Below are positions 57,216-64,000 of a DNA stretch of 64,000 nucleotides, one piece after another; position 1 is the stretch's first letter, and every line of letters begins with the position of its first letter. The notes beneath the pieces are model-generated. The model saw only the letters and a program-made list of their open reading frames with translations, was not told the DNA's origin and searched no databases. The stretch spans positions 74,501-138,500 of the forward strand of contig NZ_JOMG01000002.1 in assembly GCF_000711225.1 (NCBI RefSeq). The letters are read 5' to 3'. The translations under genes were made by a program, and so were the position numbers. Source of the DNA: Pelobacter seleniigenes DSM 18267 (GTDB lineage Bacteria; Desulfobacterota; Desulfuromonadia; Desulfuromonadales; Geopsychrobacteraceae).

Positions 57216-58016
57216 ATGAAACTTGTCCGTCAAGGAAAGATTTCTTTCCTGCAGCCAAAAACCATCCCCGCACAGCTCGTCGCCGGGTTCAGTACCCGCA
57301 ATGGCGGGGTCAGTCGTCCACCCTACAATTCTCTCAACCTCGGCTTCGGAACCGATGATGCAATTGCCCATGTCGAAGGCAACCGCTCAACCTTCACCCG
57401 CAGTTTCGGGCTGAGTCCGCACCAATTGCTGACCGTCAAACAGGTTCATGGCAAAGACCTGCTGCTCATCGATGAGCCGAACCTGGACCTGTCCCATTTT
57501 CTGAAAGTGGAAGTCGATGCCATCGTCACCAACCAGCCGGGGATTATGATCGGCATCCTCACCGCCGACTGCCTGCCGATCCTGATCTGGCACAAGGACC
57601 TCAAAGCGGTCGCCGCCATTCATGCCGGCTGGCGCGGGGCGGCCAACGGAATCATCGCCAAGACCATCAACACCATCACCAGTCATTTCGATTGCCCCGC
57701 CTCCGAACTCAGGGCGGCAGTCGGTCCGGGAATCGGCGCCCACAACTATGAGGTGGACCGCCCGGTACGAGACATGTTCCGCAAAGGCAGCGGTTTCTGG
57801 AAAGAGATTTCCACGGAAACCAGCCTGGGTCACTGGCAGCTTAACCTGCCCTTAAGCTGTCAGCTTCAGCTGGAAGCGCTCGGCATTGCGCCTCAGCATA
57901 TCGATGTCGCCACAGAATGCACCTGCTGTCACCCGGAACTGCTGTTTTCTCACCGGCGTGACCAGGGGGTAACCGGCAGGCAGCTCGGCTTCATCATGAT
58001 CCCTCAAGACAGCTAG
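57216..58016 (+). CDS. pgeF: Purine nucleoside phosphorylase / peptidoglycan editing factor PgeF (YfiH, multicopper-oxidase fold)
   Basis: 266 residues from the ATG at 57216 with GGAG upstream; the frame is open further back but without a ribosome site. The family's zinc site residues are in TADCLPILI, HAGWRGAA and the C-terminal CTCCHPELLFSHRRD. Related proteins phosphorolyse purine nucleosides and, in E. coli, correct peptidoglycan stem peptides. Its TAG stop lies within the AGCTAG unit boundary of the tandem repeat that follows, so the repeat may have reshaped the last codons. The rluD-pgeF order is common. Confidence 0.88.
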   Translation: MKLVRQGKISFLQPKTIPAQLVAGFSTRNGGVSRPPYNSLNLGFGTDDAIAHVEGNRSTFTRSFGLSPHQLLTVKQVHGKDLLLIDEPNLDLSHFLKVEVDAIVTNQPGIMIGILTADCLPILIWHKDLKAVAAIHAGWRGAANGIIAKTINTITSHFDCPASELRAAVGPGIGAHNYEVDRPVRDMFRKGSGFWKEISTETSLGHWQLNLPLSCQLQLEALGIAPQHIDVATECTCCHPELLFSHRRDQGVTGRQLGFIMIPQDS

Positions 58017-58190
58017 TTGGCATCCGGAAACTCCGCAGGGCAACGCATAAGTTTTCAGATTGGAAACGAGAAATTTTCCGTTGTAGCAAGGAAATCAAGA
58101 GTTTATGCGGAGGCGTAGTTCTTTACGCCGCACAATAAGCCCGCAGATTGACACCGCCACAGCGGAAAAGGGCCGTTCTGGATAATAACT
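58011..58190 (+). repeat. Structured tandem repeat, copy B (180 bp)
   Basis: First of two head-to-tail units behind pgeF. Landmarks are AGCTAG at 58011, CATCCGGAAAC at 58021-58031, the 22-bp core at 58049-58070, a 6-bp stem GGCGTA/TACGCC at 58112-58129, and CCACAGCGGAAAA near the end. By hand count roughly 90% of bases match copy C. Substitutions on both sides of the long stem mostly keep pairing. The right outer arm (GTTCTGGAT) has decayed relative to copy C. Confidence 0.85.
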
Positions 58191-58372
58191 AGCTAGATGC
58201 CATCCGGAAACTCCGCAGGGCAACGGCTAAGTTTTCAGATTGGAAACGAGCAATTTTTCGTTGTGGCAAGGAAATCAAGGGGTTACGCGGAGGCGTAGTA
58301 CTTTACGCCGCACAAGAAAACCCGCAGATTGACACCACCACAGCGGAAAAGGGCCGTTTCCGGATGATAACT
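58191..58372 (+). repeat. Structured tandem repeat, copy C (182 bp)
   Basis: Second unit, directly abutting copy B. It has perfect 11-bp outer inverted arms (CATCCGGAAAC at 58201-58211, GTTTCCGGATG at 58356-58366). Inside are a 13-bp stem with two G-U pairs (58254-58266 with 58338-58350), a GGGTT/AACCC stem, and a central hairpin at 58292-58309. The whole folds as one nested cruciform-like structure with side hairpin 58231-58247. No open reading frame of note is inside. Confidence 0.87.
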
Positions 58373-58650
58373 AGCTAACCGCGACAGGTGCTCCCCCCCA
58401 TTCCGGCAACCGGGAAAAATCTGGCAAACAGGATTTTTCGTTTTTTTCCAGGACACGACAGAGCTTGTTCAGAATTTTGTCAGAAAGATTCGCTATACTC
58501 GTGTCATAAAGATTGCACGGCTAGACTTCATAAATAGTTCCGGAGGGGGGAGGCCCCCATCGTTCATAGCGACGATGGGGGCCTTCACCTGTGAGCACCC
58601 GGAAGAACTCCCGTCTCCGGCTGGTCTTTTTCCCGCAGTCTCAAGCGGCG
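58373..58650. other. Non-coding region between the repeats and trkH
   Basis: A stretch of 278 bp with no gene. It holds A/T-rich DNA with a TATACT-like box at about 58494 but no matching -35 element. A perfect 12-bp stem (AGGCCCCCATCG and CGATGGGGGCCT, 58551-58584) follows. The stem lies 66 bp past the trkH stop codon, so it may act in its 3' end, but neither strand has a U-run after it. Confidence 0.45.
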
Positions 58651-60096
58651 TTATTTACGCCAGAAAGACGGGAAGAACAGAACCAGCACAGTAAACAATT
58701 CCAAACGGCCCATCAGCATACAGACAATCAGTACGGTTTTGCCCAAGGCCGGCACATGGGCAAAATTATCAATGGGGCCAACGGTACCGATGCCGGGACC
58801 GATGTTTCCGAGACAGGCAATCACTGCCGCCCCGGATGAAACCAGATCCATGCCGCTGGCCGCTACCAGTAATGAACCGCCGACAAACACGCTGATAAAC
58901 AGCGCGAAGAAACCCAGAATCGACTGCATGACCTCTTTATCAACCGGCCGGTTGCCGAGCTTGACCAGGCGGATCGCACGGGGATGAATCAGCCGGAACA
59001 GTTGGACCTGGGCATGCTTGAACAACAGCAGAATCCGCGCGACCTTCATACCGCCACCAGTCGAGCCGGCGCAGCCGCCGACAAACATCAGCAGCACCAG
59101 AATATACTGGGTCACCACCGGCCAGAGTTCGAAATCAGCGGTCCCGAAACCGGTGGTGGTGATAATCGAGGCCACTTGGAAAGATGAATAACGCAGGTTT
59201 TCCACCAGGCCGCGGTAGACATCTTCGGACCAGTTGAAGTACATGACCACCGCCGTGGCAACCACAATGATGCCCAGATAGACGCGCAATTCCTCGCTGC
59301 CGAAGAAATCCCGCACCCGCCCGCGCAGCACCTGGAAATGCAGGGCAAAGTTGACCCCGGCCAGAATCATGAACAGGGTAACGACCGCATCGATATAGCC
59401 GCTGTTATACGCCCCGACCGACGCGTTGCGGGTGGAAAACCCGCCGGTTGCGAGGGTGGCAAAGGAATGACAGAGGGCATCAAAGAAGGACATCCCGCCA
59501 AACATCAGCAGGACGGTCTCCACCGAGGTGAGCAGAAAATAGACCCCCCAGAGCATCTTGGCGGTGTCCTGGATGCGCGGTTTCAGCCGATCGGCCGTCG
59601 GTCCGGGGACCTCGGCCTTGAACAGCTGCATACCGCCGACCCCGAGCATCGGCAGAATGGCCAGGGACAGCACAATGATCCCCATTCCGCCCAGCCAGTG
59701 GGTCAGCGCCCGCCAGAACAACAGGCTCGGCGGCAGATGTTCGATCTCGCGCAGGATGGTCGAACCGGTGGTGGTAAAGCCGCTCATGGTCTCGAAAATC
59801 GCATCCAGCGGTGAAGGGATCGCCCCGGCCAGCAGATAGGGCAAAGCTCCGAATACGGCAAAGACCGTCCAGCCGAAGGTGACCACGGCAAAGCCTTCCC
59901 GGACCGACAGTTCCTGAGGGCTCCGGCAGGCAGCCATAATCAAACCGCCAACCCCGCAGCAGATCAGGGCGGAAATAACAAACGCGGACCAGACACCATC
60001 CTGATAGTAGAGGGAGAAGGGCAGCGGGATAAACAGGGTTGCGCCCAGAAAAAGCAGCAGCGAACCGAGGATGCGCAGGGTCAGCAGCAGGTTCAT
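58651..60096 (-). CDS. trkH: Trk potassium transporter, membrane subunit TrkH
   Basis: 481 residues, the usual length. The four pore-loop segments of the family are visible with their selectivity Gly/Thr patterns: MSGFTTTGST, TGGFSTRN, TTTGFGTADFE and GGCAGSTGGGMK. Ten or more membrane helices surround them. It imports potassium with protons or sodium and is gated by TrkA. It starts one base after the trkA stop codon, so the two are co-translated. Confidence 0.95.
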   Translation of the reverse strand: MNLLLTLRILGSLLLFLGATLFIPLPFSLYYQDGVWSAFVISALICCGVGGLIMAACRSPQELSVREGFAVVTFGWTVFAVFGALPYLLAGAIPSPLDAIFETMSGFTTTGSTILREIEHLPPSLLFWRALTHWLGGMGIIVLSLAILPMLGVGGMQLFKAEVPGPTADRLKPRIQDTAKMLWGVYFLLTSVETVLLMFGGMSFFDALCHSFATLATGGFSTRNASVGAYNSGYIDAVVTLFMILAGVNFALHFQVLRGRVRDFFGSEELRVYLGIIVVATAVVMYFNWSEDVYRGLVENLRYSSFQVASIITTTGFGTADFELWPVVTQYILVLLMFVGGCAGSTGGGMKVARILLLFKHAQVQLFRLIHPRAIRLVKLGNRPVDKEVMQSILGFFALFISVFVGGSLLVAASGMDLVSSGAAVIACLGNIGPGIGTVGPIDNFAHVPALGKTVLIVCMLMGRLELFTVLVLFFPSFWRK

Positions 60097-61449
60097 TCAG
60101 GCAAAAAACCTTTCCACTTTCTGCAGCGCCTCAGGCAAGGTGAAAATCACCACCCGATCCCCTGCTTCCAGGGTGCTGTCGCCGGTCGGGATATCATACT
60201 TGTCGCCCCGCACGATCGCTCCGATAATGGCCCCCCTGGGGAAATGCAGCTCCTGCAGGGTGCGGCCATGCAGGCCACTGTCTTTCTTGATCTCCAACTC
60301 GAGAACTTCGGAATTGCTCCCCTCCACCGCGGTCAGGGAGATGATGTCGCCGCGCCGAACGAATTTCAGGATCGCCCCGGCGGCGGCCAGGCGCGGCGAA
60401 ATGCAAGCGTCGATGCCGAGCTCGGTGGCCAGGCCGATCAATTCCGGCTGGCTGACCAAGGCCAGGGTTCGCCGAGCCTTGTGCTGTTTGGCCAGCAGAC
60501 AGGTCAGAATATTGGTCTGGTCATTGTCGGTGACCGCAATAAAAACTCCGGCCTCCGCCAACCCTTCGTCGAGCAAGGTTTCGACATCCAGCCCCTCCGC
60601 ATTGATGACCACGGCCTTATGCAGTTGTTCGGCCAGCTTGTAGCAGCGGTCTTCATCTTTCTCGACCAGTTTGGTCTGAAAATTGAGCTTTTCCAGGTTC
60701 TGGGCCACCTGCAGGCCGATCCGACTGCCCCCGAGGACAAACGCCCTGCGCACCCGACGCTGATCGATCCCTTCGGCCTGTAACAGGTAGTTGATGGCGG
60801 GCAGCTCCGGTTGTGGCGCAAAGATATAAATGCGGTCCCCGTCCTGGATGACATCGTCACCGCGGGGGATGATGGTGGTATTGCCGCGACTGATGGCCAC
60901 CACCACAAACCGGTACATGCCGCGCAGTTCGCCGAGTTCGGCCAGGGACAGATCGCAGAGCGGACTCTCCGGGCCAATCCGGTAACCCTGGAAGAGGATT
61001 TGCCCTTCGGCGAATTCGGCAACGTCAAAGGCCTTGGAGTTGCAGGCGAGTTTGGTCAGCTCATCAGCGACCGCGTCTTCCGGGTTGATGAGCAGATCGA
61101 TCCCCAGTTTTTCCTTGGAGAGAACCGCCTTATGGCTGGTGTATTCGATATTCTTGGTCCGGGCGACCAGCACCCCGACCTGATATTCGCGGGCCAGCAG
61201 GCAGGCGAGGATATTAACTTCATCGATATTGGTGACGGCGATAAAAATTTCCGCTTCCTTAATCCCGGCCTGTTCAAGGATTTCGGCGCTGGCCCCGTTA
61301 CCGACCACCCCCATGACATTCAAGCGATCCTGAGCACGCTGCACGATCTCTTCGCTCTGATCAACCAGGGTCACTTCATGCCCTTCACGGGATAACCGGT
61401 CACACAGAAAGTAACCGACCTGCCCGGAACCGACGATAAGAATTTTCAT
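60097..61449 (-). CDS. trkA: Trk potassium uptake regulatory subunit TrkA
   Basis: 450 residues, made of two tandem RCK units. Each has a Rossmann NAD-binding core (IVGSGQVGYFLCDRLSREGH at the N-terminus, FVLGGSRIGLQVAQNLE at about 235) and a TrkA_C lobe. It forms the cytoplasmic gating ring for TrkH and responds to NAD(H) or ATP. It directly precedes trkH, and the pair forms an operon divergent from the HNH gene. Confidence 0.95.
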   Translation of the reverse strand: MKILIVGSGQVGYFLCDRLSREGHEVTLVDQSEEIVQRAQDRLNVMGVVGNGASAEILEQAGIKEAEIFIAVTNIDEVNILACLLAREYQVGVLVARTKNIEYTSHKAVLSKEKLGIDLLINPEDAVADELTKLACNSKAFDVAEFAEGQILFQGYRIGPESPLCDLSLAELGELRGMYRFVVVAISRGNTTIIPRGDDVIQDGDRIYIFAPQPELPAINYLLQAEGIDQRRVRRAFVLGGSRIGLQVAQNLEKLNFQTKLVEKDEDRCYKLAEQLHKAVVINAEGLDVETLLDEGLAEAGVFIAVTDNDQTNILTCLLAKQHKARRTLALVSQPELIGLATELGIDACISPRLAAAGAILKFVRRGDIISLTAVEGSNSEVLELEIKKDSGLHGRTLQELHFPRGAIIGAIVRGDKYDIPTGDSTLEAGDRVVIFTLPEALQKVERFFA

Positions 61450-61566
61450 AAGTTATCTCGTCCCTAGCGCTTTTTGCCATCACCCAACAGTTCGTCAAGA
61501 TCGCATAAATTCACATTTTGTGCAATAATCCCCCACTGGTGAAGAGTATAAACAAAGGGAGCAAGA

Positions 61567-61866
61567 GTGGACTTTTTTCTGGATATCGATGAAAGCCGGA
61601 TCAGGCAGGAACGTGCCAAAGCACGTGAATTACGCAAGCAGAACTGGTGGAAGAACAAGATTGCCAAAGGGATCTGTCATTATTGCGGGAAAGCCGTTCC
61701 CCCCAAAGAGCTGACCCTCGATCATATCGTGCCCCTGGTTCGCGGCGGCCGCAGCAGCAAAGGCAACTGTGTGCCCGCCTGCAAGGAATGCAACAGCCAG
61801 AAGCAGAGCATGCTGCCGATTGAGTGGGAGGACTATCTCCAGAGGTTGAAAGCTCAAGACAGCTAG
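61567..61866 (+). CDS. Small HNH endonuclease-family protein
   Basis: 99 residues from a GTG start with AAAGGGAGC upstream. The HNH core is complete: zinc pairs Cys37/Cys40 (CHYC) and Cys72/Cys75 (CKEC), the LTLDHIVPL motif with His53, and Asn67 in SKGNCVPACK. The N-terminal 30 residues are charged and helical. It is a stand-alone nuclease of the McrA-like class with unknown target; it is not next to a restriction, phage or toxin gene. It is transcribed away from trkA. Confidence 0.85.
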   Translation: MDFFLDIDESRIRQERAKARELRKQNWWKNKIAKGICHYCGKAVPPKELTLDHIVPLVRGGRSSKGNCVPACKECNSQKQSMLPIEWEDYLQRLKAQDS

Positions 61867-61915
61867 GTCACGGAGGTCACTCGCGTCCCGTATGGCGACC
61901 GCAAACACCTCCGGG

Positions 61916-62938
61916 TTAGGGTCCGGCATCACCCCAGATGCCGCCGACTTGAGCCCCACATTCAGGACAGCAGCTGGCTGTCGTCACCCGCATCAGCCCA
62001 ACCCTGAAGCCATCTCGTTCAATCAGCACCGCCCCGCAACCCGGGCACCGGGTTTGCGTCTTCTGCGCCAGGTTCCCCGGATAAATATACTGCAGCCCGG
62101 CCGCGCGACCGATTTCGACCGCCTCCAGAATGGTCTGCGGCGGAGTCGGCGGGCGGTCGTTCTGTTTGTATTGGGGAAAGAATCGGCTGACATGCCAGGG
62201 CGTCTCCGGCCCCAGTTCCCGAACCATGAATTCGGCCAGTTCGCGCAACTCTGCCGCGCTGTCGTTCAGCCCGGGGATCAGCAGAGTGGTGACCTCGGTC
62301 CAGATCCCATAGTCATGGAGCCGTTTCAGGTTATCGAGGACCGGTTGCAAGCGACCACCGGCAAAGCGCTGATAGGTTGTGTCGCGAAAGGCCTTCAAAT
62401 CGATGTTGGCCGCATCGAGCCAGGGGTGCAGCTGGGCCAGCATCTCCGCTGACATGTAGCCGTTACTGATAAAGACGTTCCGCAGTCCGTTGTCCCGGGC
62501 GCAGCGTGCGGTATCAAGGCAATATTCGAAAAAGACCGTCGGTTCGGTATAGGTATAGGCAACGGAGCGACAACCCGCCGCCAGAGCCTCCTTGACCACT
62601 GCCTCTGGAGCCAGCTCCTGGCCGGCAATAATCTGCCCCTCGCGCGGCTGCTGGGAAATCTCCCAGTTCTGGCACCAGTCACAATGGAAATTGCAGCCCG
62701 GTGCAGCAATGGAAAAAGCCCGGCTGCCCGGCAAAAAATGATAGAGAGGCTTTTTTTCGATAGGGTCGACATTGCGGCTGATAGTCCGTCCGTAGACCAG
62801 GGTATACAGGACCCCGTTCCGGTTTTCCCGCACCTGACAGATTCCCCGTCGGCCCGGTGCAATAACGCAGTAATGAGCACATAATCGACAGCGCACCCGG
62901 TTGTTGTCCAGCGATTCGAACAGCAGCGCTTTCTTCAT
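61916..62938 (-). CDS. amrS: AmmeMemoRadiSam-system radical SAM enzyme AmrS
   Basis: 340 residues from the ATG at 62938 with GGAGG six bases upstream; an ATG 14 codons earlier lacks this. The radical SAM cluster cysteines are Cys82, Cys86 and Cys89 (CNFHCDWC). N-terminal CRLCAHYC and C-terminal CPGCG...CPECG add likely zinc or auxiliary sites. The AmrS family is genetically linked to AMMECR1 and Memo proteins, but neither partner is visible here, so the substrate is unknown. It follows an alcohol dehydrogenase gene on the same strand. Confidence 0.86.
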   Translation of the reverse strand: MKKALLFESLDNNRVRCRLCAHYCVIAPGRRGICQVRENRNGVLYTLVYGRTISRNVDPIEKKPLYHFLPGSRAFSIAAPGCNFHCDWCQNWEISQQPREGQIIAGQELAPEAVVKEALAAGCRSVAYTYTEPTVFFEYCLDTARCARDNGLRNVFISNGYMSAEMLAQLHPWLDAANIDLKAFRDTTYQRFAGGRLQPVLDNLKRLHDYGIWTEVTTLLIPGLNDSAAELRELAEFMVRELGPETPWHVSRFFPQYKQNDRPPTPPQTILEAVEIGRAAGLQYIYPGNLAQKTQTRCPGCGAVLIERDGFRVGLMRVTTASCCPECGAQVGGIWGDAGP

Positions 62939-62951
62939 CGTCACCTCCGTA

Positions 62952-63986
62952 TTACTCGCTGATGCGCAGAACTTTGGCACCGCGGATATGGCCTTCTTTC
63001 AGCTCGAGCAGCGCGCGATTGGCCTCGGCAAGGGGGTACTCCCGGCAGGTCGGCCGCAACGGGATGGCCGCGGCCAGGCGCAGAAACTCGACCACATCCT
63101 GCCGGGTCACATTGGCCACGCTCTTGAGCTCTTTTTCCTGCCACAACTGGGACGGGTAATCCAACTCGGCCAGCAAGTCTCGATCCCGATCTTCCTTGCG
63201 GATGGCATTGATCACCAGTCGGCCGCCCGGCGCCAGACATTTAAGAGCTGCCAGCACCGGCTTCCAGACCGGGGTGGTGTCAATGATGGCAGCCAGCAGG
63301 GCTGGAGGCTTCTCTTCGGTGTCGCCGGTCCAGGTCGCTCCCAGGTCCAGGGCGAAGCGTCGCTCATTTTCATTCCGAGCAAAAACATAGACCGGCCGTT
63401 CCGGATCTTGATAACGCGCCAGTTGCAGCACCAGATGACCCGAAGAACCAAACCCGGTCAGACCAAGGGGGCCGTTATCCGCCGCAGCCCGGGCCAATTT
63501 CCAGGAGCGATAGCCGACGGCCCCGGCACAGAGCAGCGGAGCCGTCGCGACATCGTCCAGGGAAGCCGGTAACGGCACGGCAAATGCCGCCGGAACCAGC
63601 ATATATTCGGCATAGCCGCCATCCGCGTCGCGGCCGGTGGCCCGGTAATCCGGGCAAAGATTCTCTAACCCTTCCCGGCACCAGCGGCAATTGCCGCAGG
63701 CGGAAAAAATCCACGCCACCCCGACCCGTTCACCAAGCCGTGCAGCGGGTACGGCATCCCCTACCTTATCGATGATCCCAACCACCTGGTGCCCCGGCAC
63801 CACCGGATAAACCGGCGGCGGCGTCCGCCCCTCGATTTCATCAAGCTCGGTATGGCAGACCCCGCACACCAGCACCCGCAAGCGGACCTCACCGGGACCG
63901 GGTTCGGGCAGGGGCAGATCCGCCAGCCGCAAGGGTTCTCGCTCAGTCCTCAAGTCACAGATTTTCTCCAACAGCATGGCTTTCAT
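62952..63986 (-). CDS. Zinc-binding alcohol dehydrogenase (MDR family)
   Basis: 344 residues. The catalytic zinc segment is VLVCGVCHTELDEIEG followed by VVPGHQVVG. The structural zinc set is CGNCRWCREGLENLC. The nicotinamide cofactor fold shows GLTGFGSSGHLVLQLAR. It belongs to the family of zinc-dependent alcohol or aldehyde reductases; substrate is unassigned. It lies upstream of amrS by 13 bp and probably shares its transcript. Confidence 0.88.
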   Translation of the reverse strand: MKAMLLEKICDLRTEREPLRLADLPLPEPGPGEVRLRVLVCGVCHTELDEIEGRTPPPVYPVVPGHQVVGIIDKVGDAVPAARLGERVGVAWIFSACGNCRWCREGLENLCPDYRATGRDADGGYAEYMLVPAAFAVPLPASLDDVATAPLLCAGAVGYRSWKLARAAADNGPLGLTGFGSSGHLVLQLARYQDPERPVYVFARNENERRFALDLGATWTGDTEEKPPALLAAIIDTTPVWKPVLAALKCLAPGGRLVINAIRKEDRDRDLLAELDYPSQLWQEKELKSVANVTRQDVVEFLRLAAAIPLRPTCREYPLAEANRALLELKEGHIRGAKVLRISE

Positions 63987-64000
63987 GGGATTCCTCGGTG

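Noticed and set aside
58011-58372. CRISPR array or insertion sequence in the repeat region
   Set aside because: Only two long units, abutting with no spacers and no transposase or leader; the structure is palindromic and different from a CRISPR direct repeat.
58551-58584. Strong hairpin as a clean Rho-independent terminator of trkH
   Set aside because: Perfect stem but neither strand has a U-run after it; kept only as part of the description of the region.

Overview
The window reads as a contiguous chromosomal segment of a Desulfuromonadales-type bacterium (the Geobacter / Desulfuromonas / Pelobacter group, class Desulfuromonadia). This is inferred from protein style and gene content: ribosomal and RNA polymerase proteins of that type, a TusA-plus-DsrE YedF selenium protein, a PATAN/DUF4388 protein, an AmrS radical-SAM enzyme and an sCache chemoreceptor. 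A choline-to-betaine gene set suggests a marine or saline habitat. I see no rRNA, CRISPR array, prophage or insertion sequence.

1-22.7 kb, minus strand: one almost unbroken translation and transcription supercluster. In transcription order it is tRNA-Thr(TGT), tRNA-Tyr, tRNA-Gly, tRNA-Thr(GGT), tufB, rpmG, tRNA-Trp, secE, nusG, rplK, rplA, L10 leader, rplJ, rplL, rpoB, rpoC, then a new promoter and rpsL, rpsG, fusA, tufA, rpsJ, rplC, rplD, rplW, rplB, rpsS, rplV, rpsC and rplP, the last cut by the window edge. The str and S10 operons are therefore fused behind a consensus promoter at 8631-8659, and the tRNA4-tufB unit has its own consensus promoter at 22657-22685. The two tuf genes are nearly identical.

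22.8-30.5 kb, minus strand: a TetR regulator with a palindromic operator, rlmB, pyrF, a DUF4388 protein, proS, a DUF3524 glycosyltransferase (bacterial relative of the queuosine-tRNA mannosyltransferase QTMAN/GTDC1) and ispG. Divergent from these is rlmD (plus).

32.2-39.2 kb: a choline/betaine unit on the minus strand (FCD-type GntR regulator, betA, betB, choX-like binding protein) with two facing copies of a TTGGTNNNACCA operator in front of the regulator. It is followed by a LysR regulator divergent from yedF, with a palindromic LysR box between them.

39.4-49.1 kb, mainly plus: malQ, an OB-fold-like lipoprotein, a degenerate receiver protein behind a candidate sigma-54 promoter, a chemoreceptor, uvrC (minus), a cNMP-binding protein, an AI-2E/PerM permease and an inositol monophosphatase-like phosphatase.

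49.1-58.4 kb: a minus-strand proC - LysE exporter - MFS unit, then plus-strand speE-speA (polyamine synthesis), a tail-anchored cytochrome b5-like protein, a single-domain response regulator (minus), an uncharacterised 89-residue protein with rluD, and pgeF. Directly behind pgeF lie two tandem copies of a ~180-bp structured repeat whose stems keep pairing despite substitutions. A 31-bp piece of the same element follows speA. This repeat is the most novel structure I found in the window.

58.6-64 kb: trkA-trkH potassium uptake (minus), a small HNH nuclease (plus), then amrS and a zinc alcohol dehydrogenase (minus).
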